From Phoronis australis (lineage: Eukaryota; Phoronida; Phoronidae), in contig NMRA01000119.1 in assembly GCA_002633005.1 (NCBI GenBank), positions 502,578 through 566,577 on the forward strand: a stretch of DNA of 64,000 nt, in the 5' to 3' direction. This document shows, piece after piece, positions 1 through 12,137 of the stretch; the first letter of the stretch is position 1, and every line of letters starts with the position of its first letter. Both the position numbers and the translations under genes were made by a program. The notes under the pieces were generated by a model. The model worked only from the letters and a program-made list of their open reading frames with translations, did not search any database and was not told the origin of the DNA.

Positions 1-194
1 GGCGGCGAATCACAATATACCCTTTGTAAATTCTTGCGCTCTGCTCGTACACAAGGTGGTAAATTTTTATATTAATAAAAACTTTATTTTCTGGCCTAGA
101 AAGAAAATTCAAAGTTCTAAAATGCTTAGATTTTCGCGAGGAATTCGGTTAGACAGGTAGATTTTTAAAATAAACTTTATTTTTTTGCCAATAG

Positions 195-532
195 TCGACA
201 GGCACGTAGTTTTATGGCATAATGAGGTGTCATTAAAGGATTACGTACGTGACCAAGCAGCCCAAACAGCTGGACTGAATTCAATGGGCTATTGTGTTCG
301 CATTAGCAAACTCCAACCGTCGGACGAAGGCCGTCCGACGGTCAATTTTCAGCTGGAAAGGGTTCCTCATGAAATACACCGTGACCCTGCAAAATATCGT
401 GGGCTCCTTGGCCTTTTTGTTTTGCAGAGCAGCAAGCAGGCTATCAATAATAGCGAAGTTTTTTTTAATGTGGCCGCAGACCGTCGTAGTTTGGAATTCA
501 TCACAATTGCCGAAGCCACTAACTCAGCGTAA
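195..532 (+). CDS. Putative terminal exon of an unrecognised gene
   Basis: An open frame runs from a good splice acceptor (T-rich tract then CCAATAG, AG at 193-194) to a TAA at 530-532, giving about 112 residues. Codon use looks like real coding sequence, and the protein is mixed charged and hydrophobic, with DRHVVLWHNEV near the start, GYCVRISKLQPSDEG in the middle and a hydrophobic YRGLLGLFVLQSS stretch. I recognise no family. An AATAAA at 819-824 could be its polyadenylation signal. The rest of the gene would lie left of the window. An internal ATG at 284 could instead begin a short intronless frame, but the acceptor makes a last exon more likely. It is not the C-terminus of MARK3, which I recall flanking CKB in human. 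Confidence 0.35.
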
Positions 533-2214
533 GCTCGGTTCCCGGCGTTTTCTTTCTCTGCCAGTTTTCTGTTGGTTCTATGCGCAACCAATCAGTAGCT
601 TAGTCGCCCGAAATTAGTCGCGAAGTCAGTCATAACCCAAGCCTACCGAAATGACTTCACGTAAAAATGTTGAGTAATTATACATAGGGCTTACATGTAT
701 GTGACACAGCAATTACCGAAAGCAATCACAGTCGGGTTCGTTACTCCGGCCGAAGGGCCTTACAGTCGGCGGTTAATTACTTCGAAGATTTGATTTTCGG
801 AGTATCTACCAGTTTTGGAATAAAGGCGCAATGAACATCGTATTGTGTTCTTTCTGAGAACTAATGCCTATGCTGGGCCATTGTGTTTCGAATGAACGAG
901 TCCCTTCATACTAAATCTGCGTTGTGTACTTAAATGTACGTCGACATCTAGAGCCTAGTACGTAATTCTCCCCAAATATTTGTGTTCCCTTGTGCTTGAG
1001 CCGTACCTCGGATAATTCATAAACCGCTAATCAGGGTCCTGCGCTTAACCCATTTTGTCAAATATAAATTTGCGCAAATTTCTAAATTTGCTCAGATTTT
1101 GCCAATCTGTGAGTTAACAAAACCCAAAGCGTAAATTCAAGAATGGATACTCACAATTAAATGAATGCCTGACGTCTCTGCACTTTTACTGTGGCCCGCG
1201 GTTTTTTGTGTGCACGCCTCAGCCTTGAACAGCGCTACTAACACGTAGACCTACTGAGCCCCCGGCGCACTGACATATTGAAAGTGTCGGGATATCAACA
1301 CAAACTTTTCATATCGGGTTCTCATCACCTGAAGTCAGTGCTTCCGTGGGCGTAGAAACATGCAATCGTTTTCTGTATTGATACCTCTAAAAATGCCGTG
1401 AGCGCGGGACCCGTAGCATTGGCTGCTTACTGTTACGTTAGCAGATGGCACTGGGCGATAAGCAACACATAAAATAGCAAGTTATACATAAATGTCATGT
1501 ACTCAGTATTTGGACTTTATTACAAATTTCTGATATATACCAAAAATTTATTTTTTGGTTCAATATATTTAATGTACGCACAGACGTTGTTTCTTAGATA
1601 GCAACGGAAGTCTCCGAGTTTAAAAAAAGCCCGCGAATCATCGAGACTTCCAAAAACCTGTTGAGTGACACCAGTGTAAATATTTCGTCAAGTTATTACC
1701 GCTGTTGAATACGTGAGAATAAACCAACAAGACAAGTGGATATATATGACCGCACAAGTTCCATGAATCACTAATAGAGAAGTAAGCAATAAATACTGGT
1801 TCCAAAAGCCGAAACGGGTCCACATGCGGTGCATGGCCAAATTAAAAAAAAAGTCATTAATCTATGGTCTGACAAGATCAGTCGAAGACATTGCGAAAGT
1901 AAAATCCGCGATAAACCTGGCGTGCGTTCAGTAGACGCTAGAACCTACGCTAGGACCTAGCTAAAACCCAGTCAAAGTTACGTGTTCTTATTTAAAATAC
2001 ACACGGCAATATCTCACGTAATCTCGCGAAGTCTTGTTTTTTAGCGAGGTCCTAGCGTTACTGAACGGGAGGCTGCCTTGCGTCACACTTTTTTATTTCA
2101 ATGAAATTGGTCTCAAATTGCTCCTTAGTCAAATTGGGATTTCAGAGCTTCGGAAGTCACTGTCATTTTTTTTTTATTGCTGGATATCAGGCAGTACAAG
2201 TATGGCATGTCATT
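533..2214. other. Non-coding stretch, nothing recognised
   Basis: About 1.7 kb with no exon-like frame bounded by splice sites and no repeat I can identify. It probably starts with the 3' UTR of the exon ending at 532. Confidence 0.5.
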
Positions 2215-2510
2215 CTATGCGCCAAGCATGGTCGCAACTCCTCTTCCTCTAGTGCCCAAATGCCGGTGGGCGTTGGCGACCATGGTTCTCCATCTGTCCC
2301 TCTCTCTCGTTGCTCCAATGGTGACAGCATTTCCCGGTGTTTGCAGCCACGTCGACAGCCCATCCAGTAGTTTTGTTCTTTCAGTGGCGTCCTCGACTTC
2401 TCTTCCCATCTAGTTTACTAGTGGTTACCAGGTGTTCTAGTCCACCTCTCCTCATAACATGACTAAAGAACTTCGCTAGTCTTCTGATGTTGTTCAGCAG
2501 TGTTCGGTTT
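2215..2510 (-). mobile_element. Degenerate non-LTR retrotransposon tail
   Basis: On the minus strand, two overlapping frames joined by a frameshift near 2380 encode the C-terminal end typical of endonuclease/reverse transcriptase polyproteins of RTE/CR1-like LINEs. The first frame contains a segment of the type FSHVMRRGGLEHLVTTSKLDG, followed by KRSRGR; the second contains KLLDGLSTWL and then RERDRWRTMVANAHRH. Stop codons and the frameshift show it is dead. Only the last 90 or so codons are visible, as expected for a 5'-truncated copy. Exact ends are uncertain. Confidence 0.7.
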
Positions 2511-2985
2511 TTGTCTGCCTCTCTCAGTAACTAACCGTCAGTTATTGGCAAACCCAAAAATCACTTCTCATCTCAATAAGGAACACTTTGAGGCCATTAT
2601 CACAGCGGCAAGTGGTTTATATCAGGTCGTTTTTGTGACGGAAGGCTGATTTATCAGTATTCGCTTCACCTAGGTTAGCTGACTAAAAACGAAAATCGAA
2701 CAAGTCCTACTCTCATATCTTCAAATTCTGTTACCAAAAGCTACAGTTAAACCACAGCGGCCCTATTTTTTAGGGTTGGACAAGCCTAAATTTACGTATT
2801 CAAAAAACGCAGCATTTACTCATTGTCTCTGACTTGAGTTGCCAACTCATTCCCAATAATTCAAAATAGTAATGAACGTTGTAACGCTTTTAAACTCCAA
2901 AGTGCTTATGTCGATAGCAACGAAATGACCAGCTTGACAATGAATGTATGTAGGGACAAATTAAAATCAAAATAAAACAAAAGAA
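2511..2985. other. Non-coding stretch, nothing recognised
   Basis: AT-rich sequence between the retrotransposon relic and the creatine kinase 3' end. No coding or structural signal seen. Confidence 0.4.
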
Positions 2986-3012
2986 AATTCAGAAGTTGTT
3001 TTGCCAAACAGA

Positions 3013-3018
3013 TTTATT
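3013..3018 (-). terminator. Polyadenylation signal of creatine kinase
   Basis: AATAAA on the minus strand about 965 nt past the stop codon; the first canonical signal I noted in the right orientation. Confidence 0.5.
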
Positions 3019-3242
3019 AACAACAAGATCTAACCACAGCACACCGAATAAGAAGATTCTATTGCTAGAGAAAGTTTAACAAGAACCTACTGTAGTTTTG
3101 TGATGAAATGTGTACTAACAGTCACACAAGAGTGAGTGTCACCAACAATGAAATTCTTTTTAGAGTTTGCAGATGCATTTGATCACATTGACCGTAATTG
3201 AAAGGAAGTGCTTTGTGGCATGTTGTCAACGGCTGAGCGGAA

Positions 3243-3265
3243 ACACACACACACACACACACACA
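3243..3265. repeat. (CA)n microsatellite
   Basis: Uninterrupted CA dinucleotide run of about 11 units inside the inferred creatine kinase 3' UTR. Confidence 0.95.
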
Positions 3266-3981
3266 AGAATTCTGTCACACAAAATGTTCAATACACAAAA
3301 ACTTTGGCACCGATTTCACTGATTATTTTTAATATCTCATTAGTTAGCACTGACAAAAAGTAAAGGCTGAACAAATATGACCTAAAATCAAAAAGTGAGA
3401 CCACATTTCAATCACATCCATGAGCTTAACAAAATGATAGTGATGGTGTAACCTAGCACTCATGTTGGATCCCAGAGAAAACGGACATTAAACATTTCAT
3501 TGGGAAACAGTGGTGAAACAAATGGAAGTAATTTTCAAATTTCATCAGATGGTTTTATGCTACGGTCTTAAAACATCTGCCAGGAATCATAGCCAAAAAT
3601 AAATTTCCATGCTGTACTTTAACAATGTAAACAATGGTTAACGAAATAAAGCAAGGATAGAATTCAATATCACAATATTGCTGTAAAATGTCAACATCAG
3701 TAAAACTAAGTTTTATAAAGGCATGCACCGTATAGACTAGAAGACACAAATTTGTATATTACTTGTCTTGAATGACCTAATAAACACATTCTAGCAGACT
3801 TTGGTAGAACACAGCACTGTATCAAACAAATATTGCCAGAAAAAAACACAACCTGATTGAAAAATTAGAATAACATTTTTGAAGACAGTTTTCTACAACA
3901 AATAAGGGTGTTTCAATTGTGGTAATGGAAAGTAAAACATGAAACTGAAGAGTGGGAAACAAAGGGGGAGACCGAACTACT

Positions 3982-4166
3982 TTACTCCAAACGTGCCTTG
4001 GGAATGAGGTCGTCAATGCTTTTTCCTTTTTCAAGCCTCTTTTCCATTTCAATGAGCAGTTTGACACCGTCAATAACCCACTGAAGAAGTTGAACTTCGG
4101 AGAACCCCAGGCGGTCAGAGTTGGAGATATCAAAGAGGCCACCCTCAGCCTTAGTGTCGACACCAC
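3982..4166 (-). CDS. Creatine kinase exon 6 and stop (residues 320-381)
   Basis: Acceptor TTATTTCAG, then the flexible [10 protein letters not shown] loop, DRLGFSEVQ and the C-terminal helix ending in [10 protein letters not shown], with TAA at 3984-3982. Family-typical C-terminus. Confidence 0.96.
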
Positions 4167-7100
4167 CTGAAATAAAACAAAAACTTCCTGTTAAAACTGA
4201 GAAGAAAGTTAGCGTACAGATATCTCACACAAGAACTTTCATTTGGACATTTAATACCTGCAATATAGCATAAAAGCTTGCAGCTTAATGAGCACGCTGT
4301 GGGCAAAAGAGCCCTGTCATTTTTGGGGTCATAGCCCTGTATCCATGATACATCACCAGTAATAATCTTCACAATAAAGTTTGCGTGAGCTAAGACTCAT
4401 TTTTTAGATGCTGGTAAATCCCTGTGTGACAAATGTTTTGTTCATCGCTGAGAAATCGCAGAACAAATTTGGCTGAAATGTGCCTCTGTGTCAGGGAAAA
4501 TGCCGTGAACACTCCCATAAGAAAGTCCTAAAATGTTGCAAACGTCATGAATGGTTCTTTAGCTGTCTTCCAGTATAACTGTGTGCACTTTTTCAACATT
4601 CCCTGGATTTTTGCTAGTCATCTTCAACGGAAAATCGACCCTCCTTAAAACATCCAATGCACAAATGCCCTGTTTTGGAATATGGCATGATTCTGAAAGG
4701 CTTCCTGGAGATGTTGCAGCTGCCATCTTCTTGGTGTTAAAGCAAAATGACATTCTTTGCGCCTGTAAACCAGCCATTGCAAAATCGCCACTAACGTCGA
4801 AGCTACATGACTAAACATCCAAAACTCTTAGGCAGTACCTCGTAAGGTATTAAATGTCACAATTCCTAAACCCACGAGTCTCCCTCATTATATATTTTCA
4901 TTTTCCATGACTAACTCCCAAAGAAAGTAGACATATACCATTTGATAATTGTTGTCAAGTATCATTGAATCCATCTGCTCCCATTATGGATCCCAAAGCA
5001 ATGAGATTTTTTATTTAATCTAAACATTCAAAGAGTTTCATTTTTGCCCTTCTTTTTCATTTGCTACGATTTCTCAAGCTGGAATTTATTTTTTGTCATT
5101 TTTCACATTTTCCGAGACTGTAAACCATGTGATCCCCTTAAGTTGCATAAGTGCACATGCCGTACCGGCGCCTCTCTTCTGCAGTCTCAGCAGGTGCAGG
5201 ATGTTGTCCAGGCGCTTCTCATCGGCGCTCAACTTGGGCAGCTTGACATGCACGCCAGCCCGTAGTCCCGTGCCCAGGTTAGACGGACACGTCAGCACAA
5301 AGCCGAGGTGCTCGTTCCACATAAATGCCTTCCCCTTGGACTTGATGGCTGCCTCCACCTACAAGCAGAGGAATGAAATGAATAGGGTGCTCAATGCAAC
5401 AACAAGGGGGAATGATATGGAAATCATATGCAAGTGGAAAGTTTATGGTGTCAAAATTGTCTGTGAAACCAAATTTTACGTGGAAAATGCTTGCATTGCA
5501 GCACCAACAGTTCAAGCCAGTCTAATCTAAGCCGAAGGTAGTATTATAGCCTATGATCTAATGCTTATTTAATGATCATTTAATCAATTAACAAACCGAA
5601 GTCATCATTTTCACAGATGCCTGGCATTAAAGAGCAAAATCATCACTAGGAAAGCCTATAAAAGTTTGGATTTGCTACAATTGCATTTCATCAGAAAACC
5701 ATTGAAACAGTATCGATTGAGAAACTCTTCTCCAGATTGCACTTGGTTTGTAGAGACAGTTGGACAGCAATTACTACGCTGTATTACACAAAACACAGCC
5801 ACTGTTCAACAAATGAGTTGCCCTCTACCAGGGATTTCAGAAAGAGCCTACAAGGTTAAAAAAGCTGCCATGCGGCCCTGTTATTTGTTTTGGATTCCAG
5901 AAAGAGCACACAAGTACTGGGAAATGTGGGTAAGCCGTCACCATGTTTTGGTCAATTATGGGTGCTTTAAATTATTTGTCTGCAATTAGGCTGCACTGTA
6001 ATCTCTTCAAATGCCAAAGAAGAGAACCAGAGCTGTTATTTCAAAGCCATGACCAACAAGGGAGATAGGGTCAATAATTCAATATCCAAAATAGCAATGT
6101 GGCTTTTATGAACACTAGATTACTCCAGGAAAGCTCAAACCCAGTAACACAATTTTTCATTCATTATTATTTAACTCAGCCTGTATCACCAAAAGTCATA
6201 ACTTTATGACCTTTTAAGCTTGTACCACGACTTAAGATAAAGTCTCAGCTAAACCAGTTGTAAGTCTCAGGCAACTGATTACGCAGTTTCCACTGGTGTA
6301 AAGCAGAAGCACAACCATAATAGGCTGTACATGCACCAGTGGGAAAAGTAAAACAGCACGACAACATGAGAGTCCAATAGCTCCAGATATCTGTATCCAC
6401 CGTGCCACAAAAGCTACACACAAAAATGTTCTAACCTTTGCAAGTCCATCACAGAAGCGGGTGAAGACACGTTTCATATTACCGGACTTCTCCATGGAGA
6501 TGACACGTAAGTGGTCTTCCTCATTCACCCACACCAAAAATGTCTTCTCATCATTGTGCCTGGTGACAACAATCGTGTCAATTTTTATACATGTTAGCTA
6601 AGGACCCACTTTCAAAAATTCAACTTTGGGCTCTTACCATTACAACCCAGGGGCCTGTTTTGTGAAACTTTGTCCGTCTTCACTCAACACCAAAATGTTT
6701 TGGTCCCGATTCATGAAATTTCTTAAGACAAAAAATTATCCAAATAAATTATTAAGTATGAATGATAAGATTCGTTCATTACTATCACCATGTTCACAAT
6801 TAAACAAAATGTACACGTCACTATTCCTATGGCTTACAAAACTTGGTAATTCTACAGAAAAAGACTTGCGTACACTGTACGTGAATGTCCAGCACTACGA
6901 ACGCACCTGGGTGTTCCCGTGAAAGAATCAAATAGGGATATCAAACTCCTGTTGGTTGTTTCATCATATTTTTAACCAAGTAGGAAAGCAGTAAAAAGAA
7001 GCATTGTGCTGGCAACCTCTCCCTGCCTAAAGCAAAATCGTTTGAAAATCATGAAGATGATGACTGAATAGTCCCTTTGGCAAATGAGTTCACTCACGTG

Positions 7101-10100
7101 TACGGTACTAGATAATCTGCTTTGCATTTTCACCGAACTGGAGTTAACCCATATTTCAACACAAGTACACAAGCCTGTGTTTTTTCTCTTCTCAACTGCG
7201 CGACACGCCAATTTCTTGGTCTCAAAATAGGCTGAATGCCAATATGAAGCCAATTAATAAATGGTCGAAGATGAAAATTCTTGCATCTAATGTAACCAAA
7301 TTTTCCAAGAACCAAATGAATATGAATACAGGTATTGATTGACACAACCTTCAAACCAAGGGGTGATGTCTTACCAGATGCCGCGGGCGTCGGGCCAATC
7401 GCGAGCCATGCCTGAGGCAGTCAACAGTGGTGAGACAGGCTTGTCAAACAGGAAGTGGTCAGCGATCAGCTGATCCTGCTCTTTCTCCGTCATCTTGGAC
7501 AACGGGTAGTACTTGCCCTTGAACTCACCAGCCAAGCCCATAAGAGCTTGTGTTGAGATCTTCTCCACTTCCCGTCTCTCGGCACGTGTGCAGTGTGGGG
7601 GCAGGCTAATTCCGCGGATTGAACGGCCAGTGCGAACACGCGAGCTCAGCACGTACTTTGGGTCAAGGTCATCGCCACCTTAAAGGTAAAGTGTGCAATT
7701 CGGTAATTACAGTGAAATCTTAAAATAATTTTGGAAAGAAAATACATTATGCCGAATTTGATCATTCTTAATTTTTAAGAGCATTGTGAAAGCCCATAAA
7801 TTTTTAAAACAATGTTTTATGGTAGCTAAGATATAGAACTTGATAAGAGCAATGCTGAGCGTGTGCACTGCAAATGTCTCATTTTCAATCATTTTCAACC
7901 ACAAGTGCGAGCTACACTAGTGATCTTAAATTTGAGTCAAAGGCATTCAGAAAATTGGCAAACGCAACCCTGGAAGACAATAAGATAGCTGCAAAGAGAA
8001 CTATAAGACCTACCAGGGGGCACTCGAGAAGTTGGATACATCAGATAATTGATGCCACGGAAACGAAAACTCATTTGCCATCAAGGGGTTTAGAAGAGTA
8101 GGGAATTCCATTTAATGATTACAACTTTTGGACAGATTCGACGACCGCTGTGCACATTACCAACAATTTTATTTTTTCTGTACATGGAGTTCCACAGCTA
8201 TTCATGAAATTAGGCAAACAGGTTTCTGTTAAAAAGGCAATGACAATTTCACATTTTCAGATTGATTTGATGTAATGTAAACCACCTAGTGGCCATTTTT
8301 ATTATTGTCAAGTCTATTTTTGGCCACTTATCAGCGAAAAGGATCATTAATGAAAATTGGTACGAGTTCCCACTGGGGAGAATGTGGATGATAACCATTT
8401 TTAGACTACTTCGACACCCGAGATGCCCCCCAGTGGCAATTGATTTTTTTTCAAGTTCACAGCTATTTCTCCTAATAAGCAGCAAGTAAATTTCCATGAC
8501 AACAGATGACGACAACTTACGTACACATATCTGACAACCATTGTGTCTCCTATTTTTTACCATTTTCTCTGGACTTCATTCATTGGCAGAATTTCATGAA
8601 GATTTGCAAACAGGTTTCTATAAAAGAGCTCTGCATTTTTGAATGTATTTGGCGTATTCTGCGCCACCTTGAGGCCATTTTGTTATTTATTCGAGTGTGG
8701 TTCTTGCCGTCTACCTCTCTTGTCGGTCAAATTGTTATACAGATCATTATGATAACTGGCATATTAACATTGTATTTCTTCTGGGAAGTGCATGACTTAA
8801 AGTGCATCTCATTTTCATTTTTCTACCACCCTGTTCTCCACAAAAAAGGTTACATACACGTCACAACAAATTATTGGAATTAGTTTCATTTCATTACAAG
8901 TTTTTAGTATATTAACACCAGCAAACCAAATTTCTCAGCACATTTGCTTCGGCAAAGCTGTCACCATCTCTCAAAAGGTGTTACAAAAATAGCAAATGGG
9001 AAGTGCAAAGTCGACAACAGACTTTTCTTTGGTACAAAAGCTGAAGAATAATGCGAGAAAATGACGTTTAATGTTTTTCAGTTAAACAGCTGCAAAGAGC
9101 AAGGTGATTGTCTTACTCCCAGATCCACCCCATACAGCTGTTAGCTCAGGCCTGCCACAAACTGAAGTTTCATGACTGGGTGACGAGCAGAACTACCTCG
9201 GGCAGTATGAAATTTCGAGGTCTGTGAGAAATTAACACAGNCAATGATAACCAATCAATTGTTAACGCTCTCAATTCTTGTAATAATATCCCTACTAGAG
9301 TTACATTATTACTGAATGGTAGTCCTAACCTTGACTTTGTGCTCAACGAATTCCTCCTAAGCAACGTTAGCAAATTTTTATGTACCGTTTATCAATATTG
9401 TTGCATTTGATTTCCCTACATGAACCTGTACATATTTTTGTTTTTAAATATCTGTAATAGCATGTCTAAGTATTGGAATACTTATTTTAGATACTACTTA
9501 ATTGTATATCCTCTATGTATATAAGTTTCATTAATGAATTGTTTACAACCCAGATATAATGCTTCGCGGTTTCTGGGTTTGTTATTATTTCTTTGTATGT
9601 TCTGTGTATCCTTCAATAAATATATATCACAGTGAAAAAAAAGCAGTTCCTAGCCATATTTTGACATAAGTACAGCTGATGTGGATTTTGGTTCCAATTT
9701 GACTAATGCAGACACCCCTAGCGGCAATTTTGTTTTTCTTTGCTTTTGTCCGGATGTTCATGAAATTTGGAAAATAAGTTACCATCATGTAGATGACAGG
9801 ACAAGCCATGGATCACACGAATTAGACCTACACTGTGCCCCTTAGTGGACCTTTTATAGTTTTTGTGTCTGTTCCGTGCTGCCCACCTATAAATACTTCA
9901 AACTGAATGAACAATTACGATGAAAGGTGTCATGTGCGTTCCCATTGATTGCACCATTTAGTTTCAAACAATGATCATCCCTTGTATCTGTGCTGTGTTT
10001 GGTGCTCATGGTAGGCGCATATCACAGCTCCGTATTGATTGTGTTAAGAGAGTTTTTTCAGCGGGGAATTTGGACGCGAAATTCAGGCATCGAGGGCTTT

Positions 10101-11536
10101 GTAAACTATCAGCTGGTTCACCTTTAAGGTTGGCTGGGTTGAGGTCAGTCTTATGCTTGGCATCCTTAGCATAGCCACCATGACGCTTGTCAATGATGGG
10201 ATCAAACAGAGCGCCGAAAGTGTCGTACGATTCCTCGTCACCAGCAACCGCACCCACGGTCATGATAAAGGGGTGCCCTGCCAGGGGAGAAAGAGGAAAC
10301 ATTGAATAAACACATGATTTCCACAATAACACAGGCATTGCTGGGAACCTAGAAGATACTATGCTTGTTCCAATATAATGTGGTGTGGCGTTATAGGCAA
10401 ATAGTGAAGCTGTGAGACCCGCAGAGAGGCAATGCAGAGAGGAAATGTAGGCTAGTGTAAGCAACATCACTGAAAGGTAGGAGTCAAGCACTACAAGCCA
10501 AATGGGGACAAGACATGGTCTAGTGTTTGAAGCACTGGGAAGTAATGCAAATCAAGCATGGAAGGAAAGGAAATGAGGTGGTTTGTTACCAACAGAGAAG
10601 TAACGGACTTCCAGTGTGAAAGTCGAGATACAGGAAAGATGGGAGGTACAACGTCAGCAATGAAAGTCACTAATGAAAGTCACTAATGAAGGCAGAAGTG
10701 TTAATTAAGTTACATGGGAAGGAAGTGTTGGAAGCCAGAATGGGAAGCAGCAGGATTGGTATTGTCTCGGAGAGCCAGTGTTCCATTTGCCAAGGGAGTA
10801 CTCAACTGGCTTGGATTTTAAGTGGGCTGTGGCACCCCATGATGTGGGAATGCCCCCGTCATTGGAAAAAGTGGGGGAGTAGTGGTCTATTTAAATAACA
10901 AAGTTGGGTAAGGAAACATGTGAGAAAGAGAAGGTAGCATACACTTGCATCATAAGAACAGTCTTCAGATTCACACTTTTTAAATACAATGCACGTTGCT
11001 GTCACAACTAAGAGGTCAGCATCAAAATCTAATTGTCAAAAACAAAGGATTCCACGGCTGAGCCTCTTAATTCTAGCTACAATCCCCTAAATACCACTCC
11101 TGGACCACCAAGCAACAAACCTGTCGTACCTCTAAACTCTACATGTGTCAAAAATGGCCCATACATGGAGATGAAATTCCATAGCTGGAGTATTAAAGCA
11201 GAAAAGCTTGCCATCATTTAGTGTCCTCAACAACTGCAAACCTTAAAACGAAACTTAAACTATTCACCAATTAATCAATTCTAGTAGCTAACATAAAGCA
11301 AAATAAAACTAAACGTTCCTATTTTTACAAGCAGATTTTGGATATGTAATACCTGGATTGTCCACACCAGTTTGGATGGCGGCATCCAGAGTGAATCCAG
11401 TGGGCGTGGTCTTGTCTCTAAGTTGTGCGTAGATCTCTGGCGTGATACACTTAGCCATCCAGTTGTTGTGCTTCGACAAGTCCGGGTAGTCCTTCTCCGG
11501 GGGGTACTTCTTCTGGTTAAAGTTAGGGCCGGGCAT
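3982..11536 (-). CDS. Cytosolic creatine kinase (six coding exons)
   Basis: Transfers phosphate reversibly between ATP and creatine to buffer cellular energy. Minus-strand exons join at 11536-11353, 10277-10122, 7678-7375, 6559-6436, 5358-5166 and 4166-3982 with consistent phases and GT-AG introns, giving 381 residues, the usual length of cytosolic CK. The N-terminal ATP:guanido phosphotransferase domain has KHNN, the GHPFIMTVG loop (His63) and GDEESY. The C-terminal domain has [14 protein letters not shown] (catalytic Glu near 229) and the signature [10 protein letters not shown] with the reactive Cys at 280. There is no transit peptide, so it is cytosolic rather than mitochondrial. The start ATG lies 26 nt inside an exon that begins after a TTGCAG acceptor, so at least one 5' non-coding exon lies upstream and was not located securely. 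No broken or missing key residue is seen. The neighbour on the right is divergent TRMT61A. Confidence 0.97.
5166..5358 (-). CDS. Creatine kinase exon 5 (residues 257-320)
   Basis: Acceptor TGCTTGTAG, donor GTACGG at 5165. Encodes the active-site signature [20 protein letters not shown], with the reactive Cys280 of the phosphagen kinase family. Confidence 0.96.
6436..6559 (-). CDS. Creatine kinase exon 4 (residues 215-256)
   Basis: Acceptor TCACCAG, donor GTTAGA at 6435. Encodes [20 protein letters not shown], including the NEEDH motif that binds the guanidino substrate, followed by an [12 protein letters not shown] helix. Confidence 0.96.
7375..7678 (-). CDS. Creatine kinase exon 3 (residues 114-214)
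   Basis: Acceptor CCTTTAAG, donor GTAAGA at 7374. Encodes [20 protein letters not shown] with the ATP-binding arginines, the basic RAERREVEK helix and the [15 protein letters not shown] segment. Leaves in phase 2 inside the Trp codon. Confidence 0.96.
8110..8900. repeat. Degenerate repeat with recurring CTAGTGGC-type motif
   Basis: Within creatine kinase intron 2. The motif C(C)TAGTGGCnATTTT or close variants recurs roughly every 100-200 bp, together with phrases such as GATCATTATGAAAATTGG and TCCTAATAAGCAGC. The same phrases recur at 26340-27440, so this is a dispersed, internally repetitive family. Ends are not clear. Confidence 0.55.
9264..9642 (+). mobile_element. 5'-truncated non-LTR retrotransposon tail
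   Basis: The frame 9264-9410 encodes 48 residues ending in TGA that resemble the C-terminal tail of LINE reverse transcriptases ([15 protein letters not shown], then [13 protein letters not shown]). A roughly 230-bp AT-rich 3' UTR follows, with AATAAA near 9616 and a short A-run at 9635-9642. This is the usual anatomy of a dead-on-arrival LINE copy. It lies sense to the plus strand and antisense to the host gene. Family assignment (CR1/L2/jockey-like) is inference. Confidence 0.6.
9645..9900. repeat. Second copy of the CTAGTGGC-type repeat
   Basis: Contains CCCCTAGCGGCAATTTT, a TTCATGAAATTTGGAAAATAAG phrase and CCCTTAGTGGACCTTTT, matching the family at 8110-8900 and 26340-27440. Ends are approximate. 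Confidence 0.45.
10122..10277 (-). CDS. Creatine kinase exon 2 (residues 62-113)
   Basis: Acceptor CCTGGCAG, then GGCACCCC; encodes [18 protein letters not shown] and the [12 protein letters not shown] segment. Donor GTGAAC at 10121. Holds the substrate-specificity loop with His63. Confidence 0.96.
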
Positions 11537-11562
11537 TTTGGTAGTTGTGCTGAGTGGGCAAA
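11353..11562 (-). CDS. Creatine kinase exon with start codon (residues 1-61)
   Basis: Acceptor TGTTGCAG precedes 26 nt of 5' UTR, then ATG at 11536-11534 and [20 protein letters not shown]; ends GACAATCCAG before donor GTATTA at 11352. The frame leaves in phase 1. KHNNWM and the TPxGxTLD segment are CK N-domain landmarks. Confidence 0.95.
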
Positions 11563-12137
11563 CTGCAACAGTAATAATAAATTAATGATTATATGAGATA
11601 ATCATACAATAACAGTGGTATTGTAATTGTCATTAGTGACTTACAAAAACGTCTTGCTCTCTGTCAAGTATCAAATCACAGTCAAACCTTAAGGGAATTT
11701 TCTAAAACATTTGCAGTAACTGAATTGAGGTTTGGTGTAACCAAAGCAACATGTAAACAGCAGTCTTGGGACCTAGAGCGGAGAATGAGAGTGGACTTAC
11801 ACTGACCTCATTATTATAATATGATTAGACTTATATATCAGAATCTTCACTCCCAACGTATCTTTGATTTAATGCCAGAAATTATTCCCAGGTGCTATTT
11901 TGCACCAATGGCAGATCTATGCGAGGTTCAAACCACCATCAGGAGGCACGACAAAAAATTTTGCTGGCAAATGATAACAAAAAAAGAAGGCTTCATGAGT
12001 GTCACAAGTCGTACGATGAGAACAGGTTAAAATATGGCCTGTATTGCAATCAACACACATAGCAATAAAGAAAAAGGAGAAAGAAACAGGGTGGAAAATT
12101 GCTCTGACCAAAGGCATGTTTCATGGAAAGTGACGGT

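Larger units (their letters stand above)
2990..3981 (-). other. Creatine kinase 3' UTR (inferred)
   Basis: Sequence between the stop codon at 3982-3984 and a minus-strand AATAAA at 3013-3018 (TTTATT on the plus strand). It lacks coding potential and contains a (CA)n tract. The end is inferred from the signal; cleavage would be expected near 2990-3000. Confidence 0.5.

Noticed and set aside
8249-8883. Open frames of 104 and 125 codons on both strands
   Set aside because: They fall in the CTAGTGGC repeat cluster within a creatine kinase intron and have no coding character.
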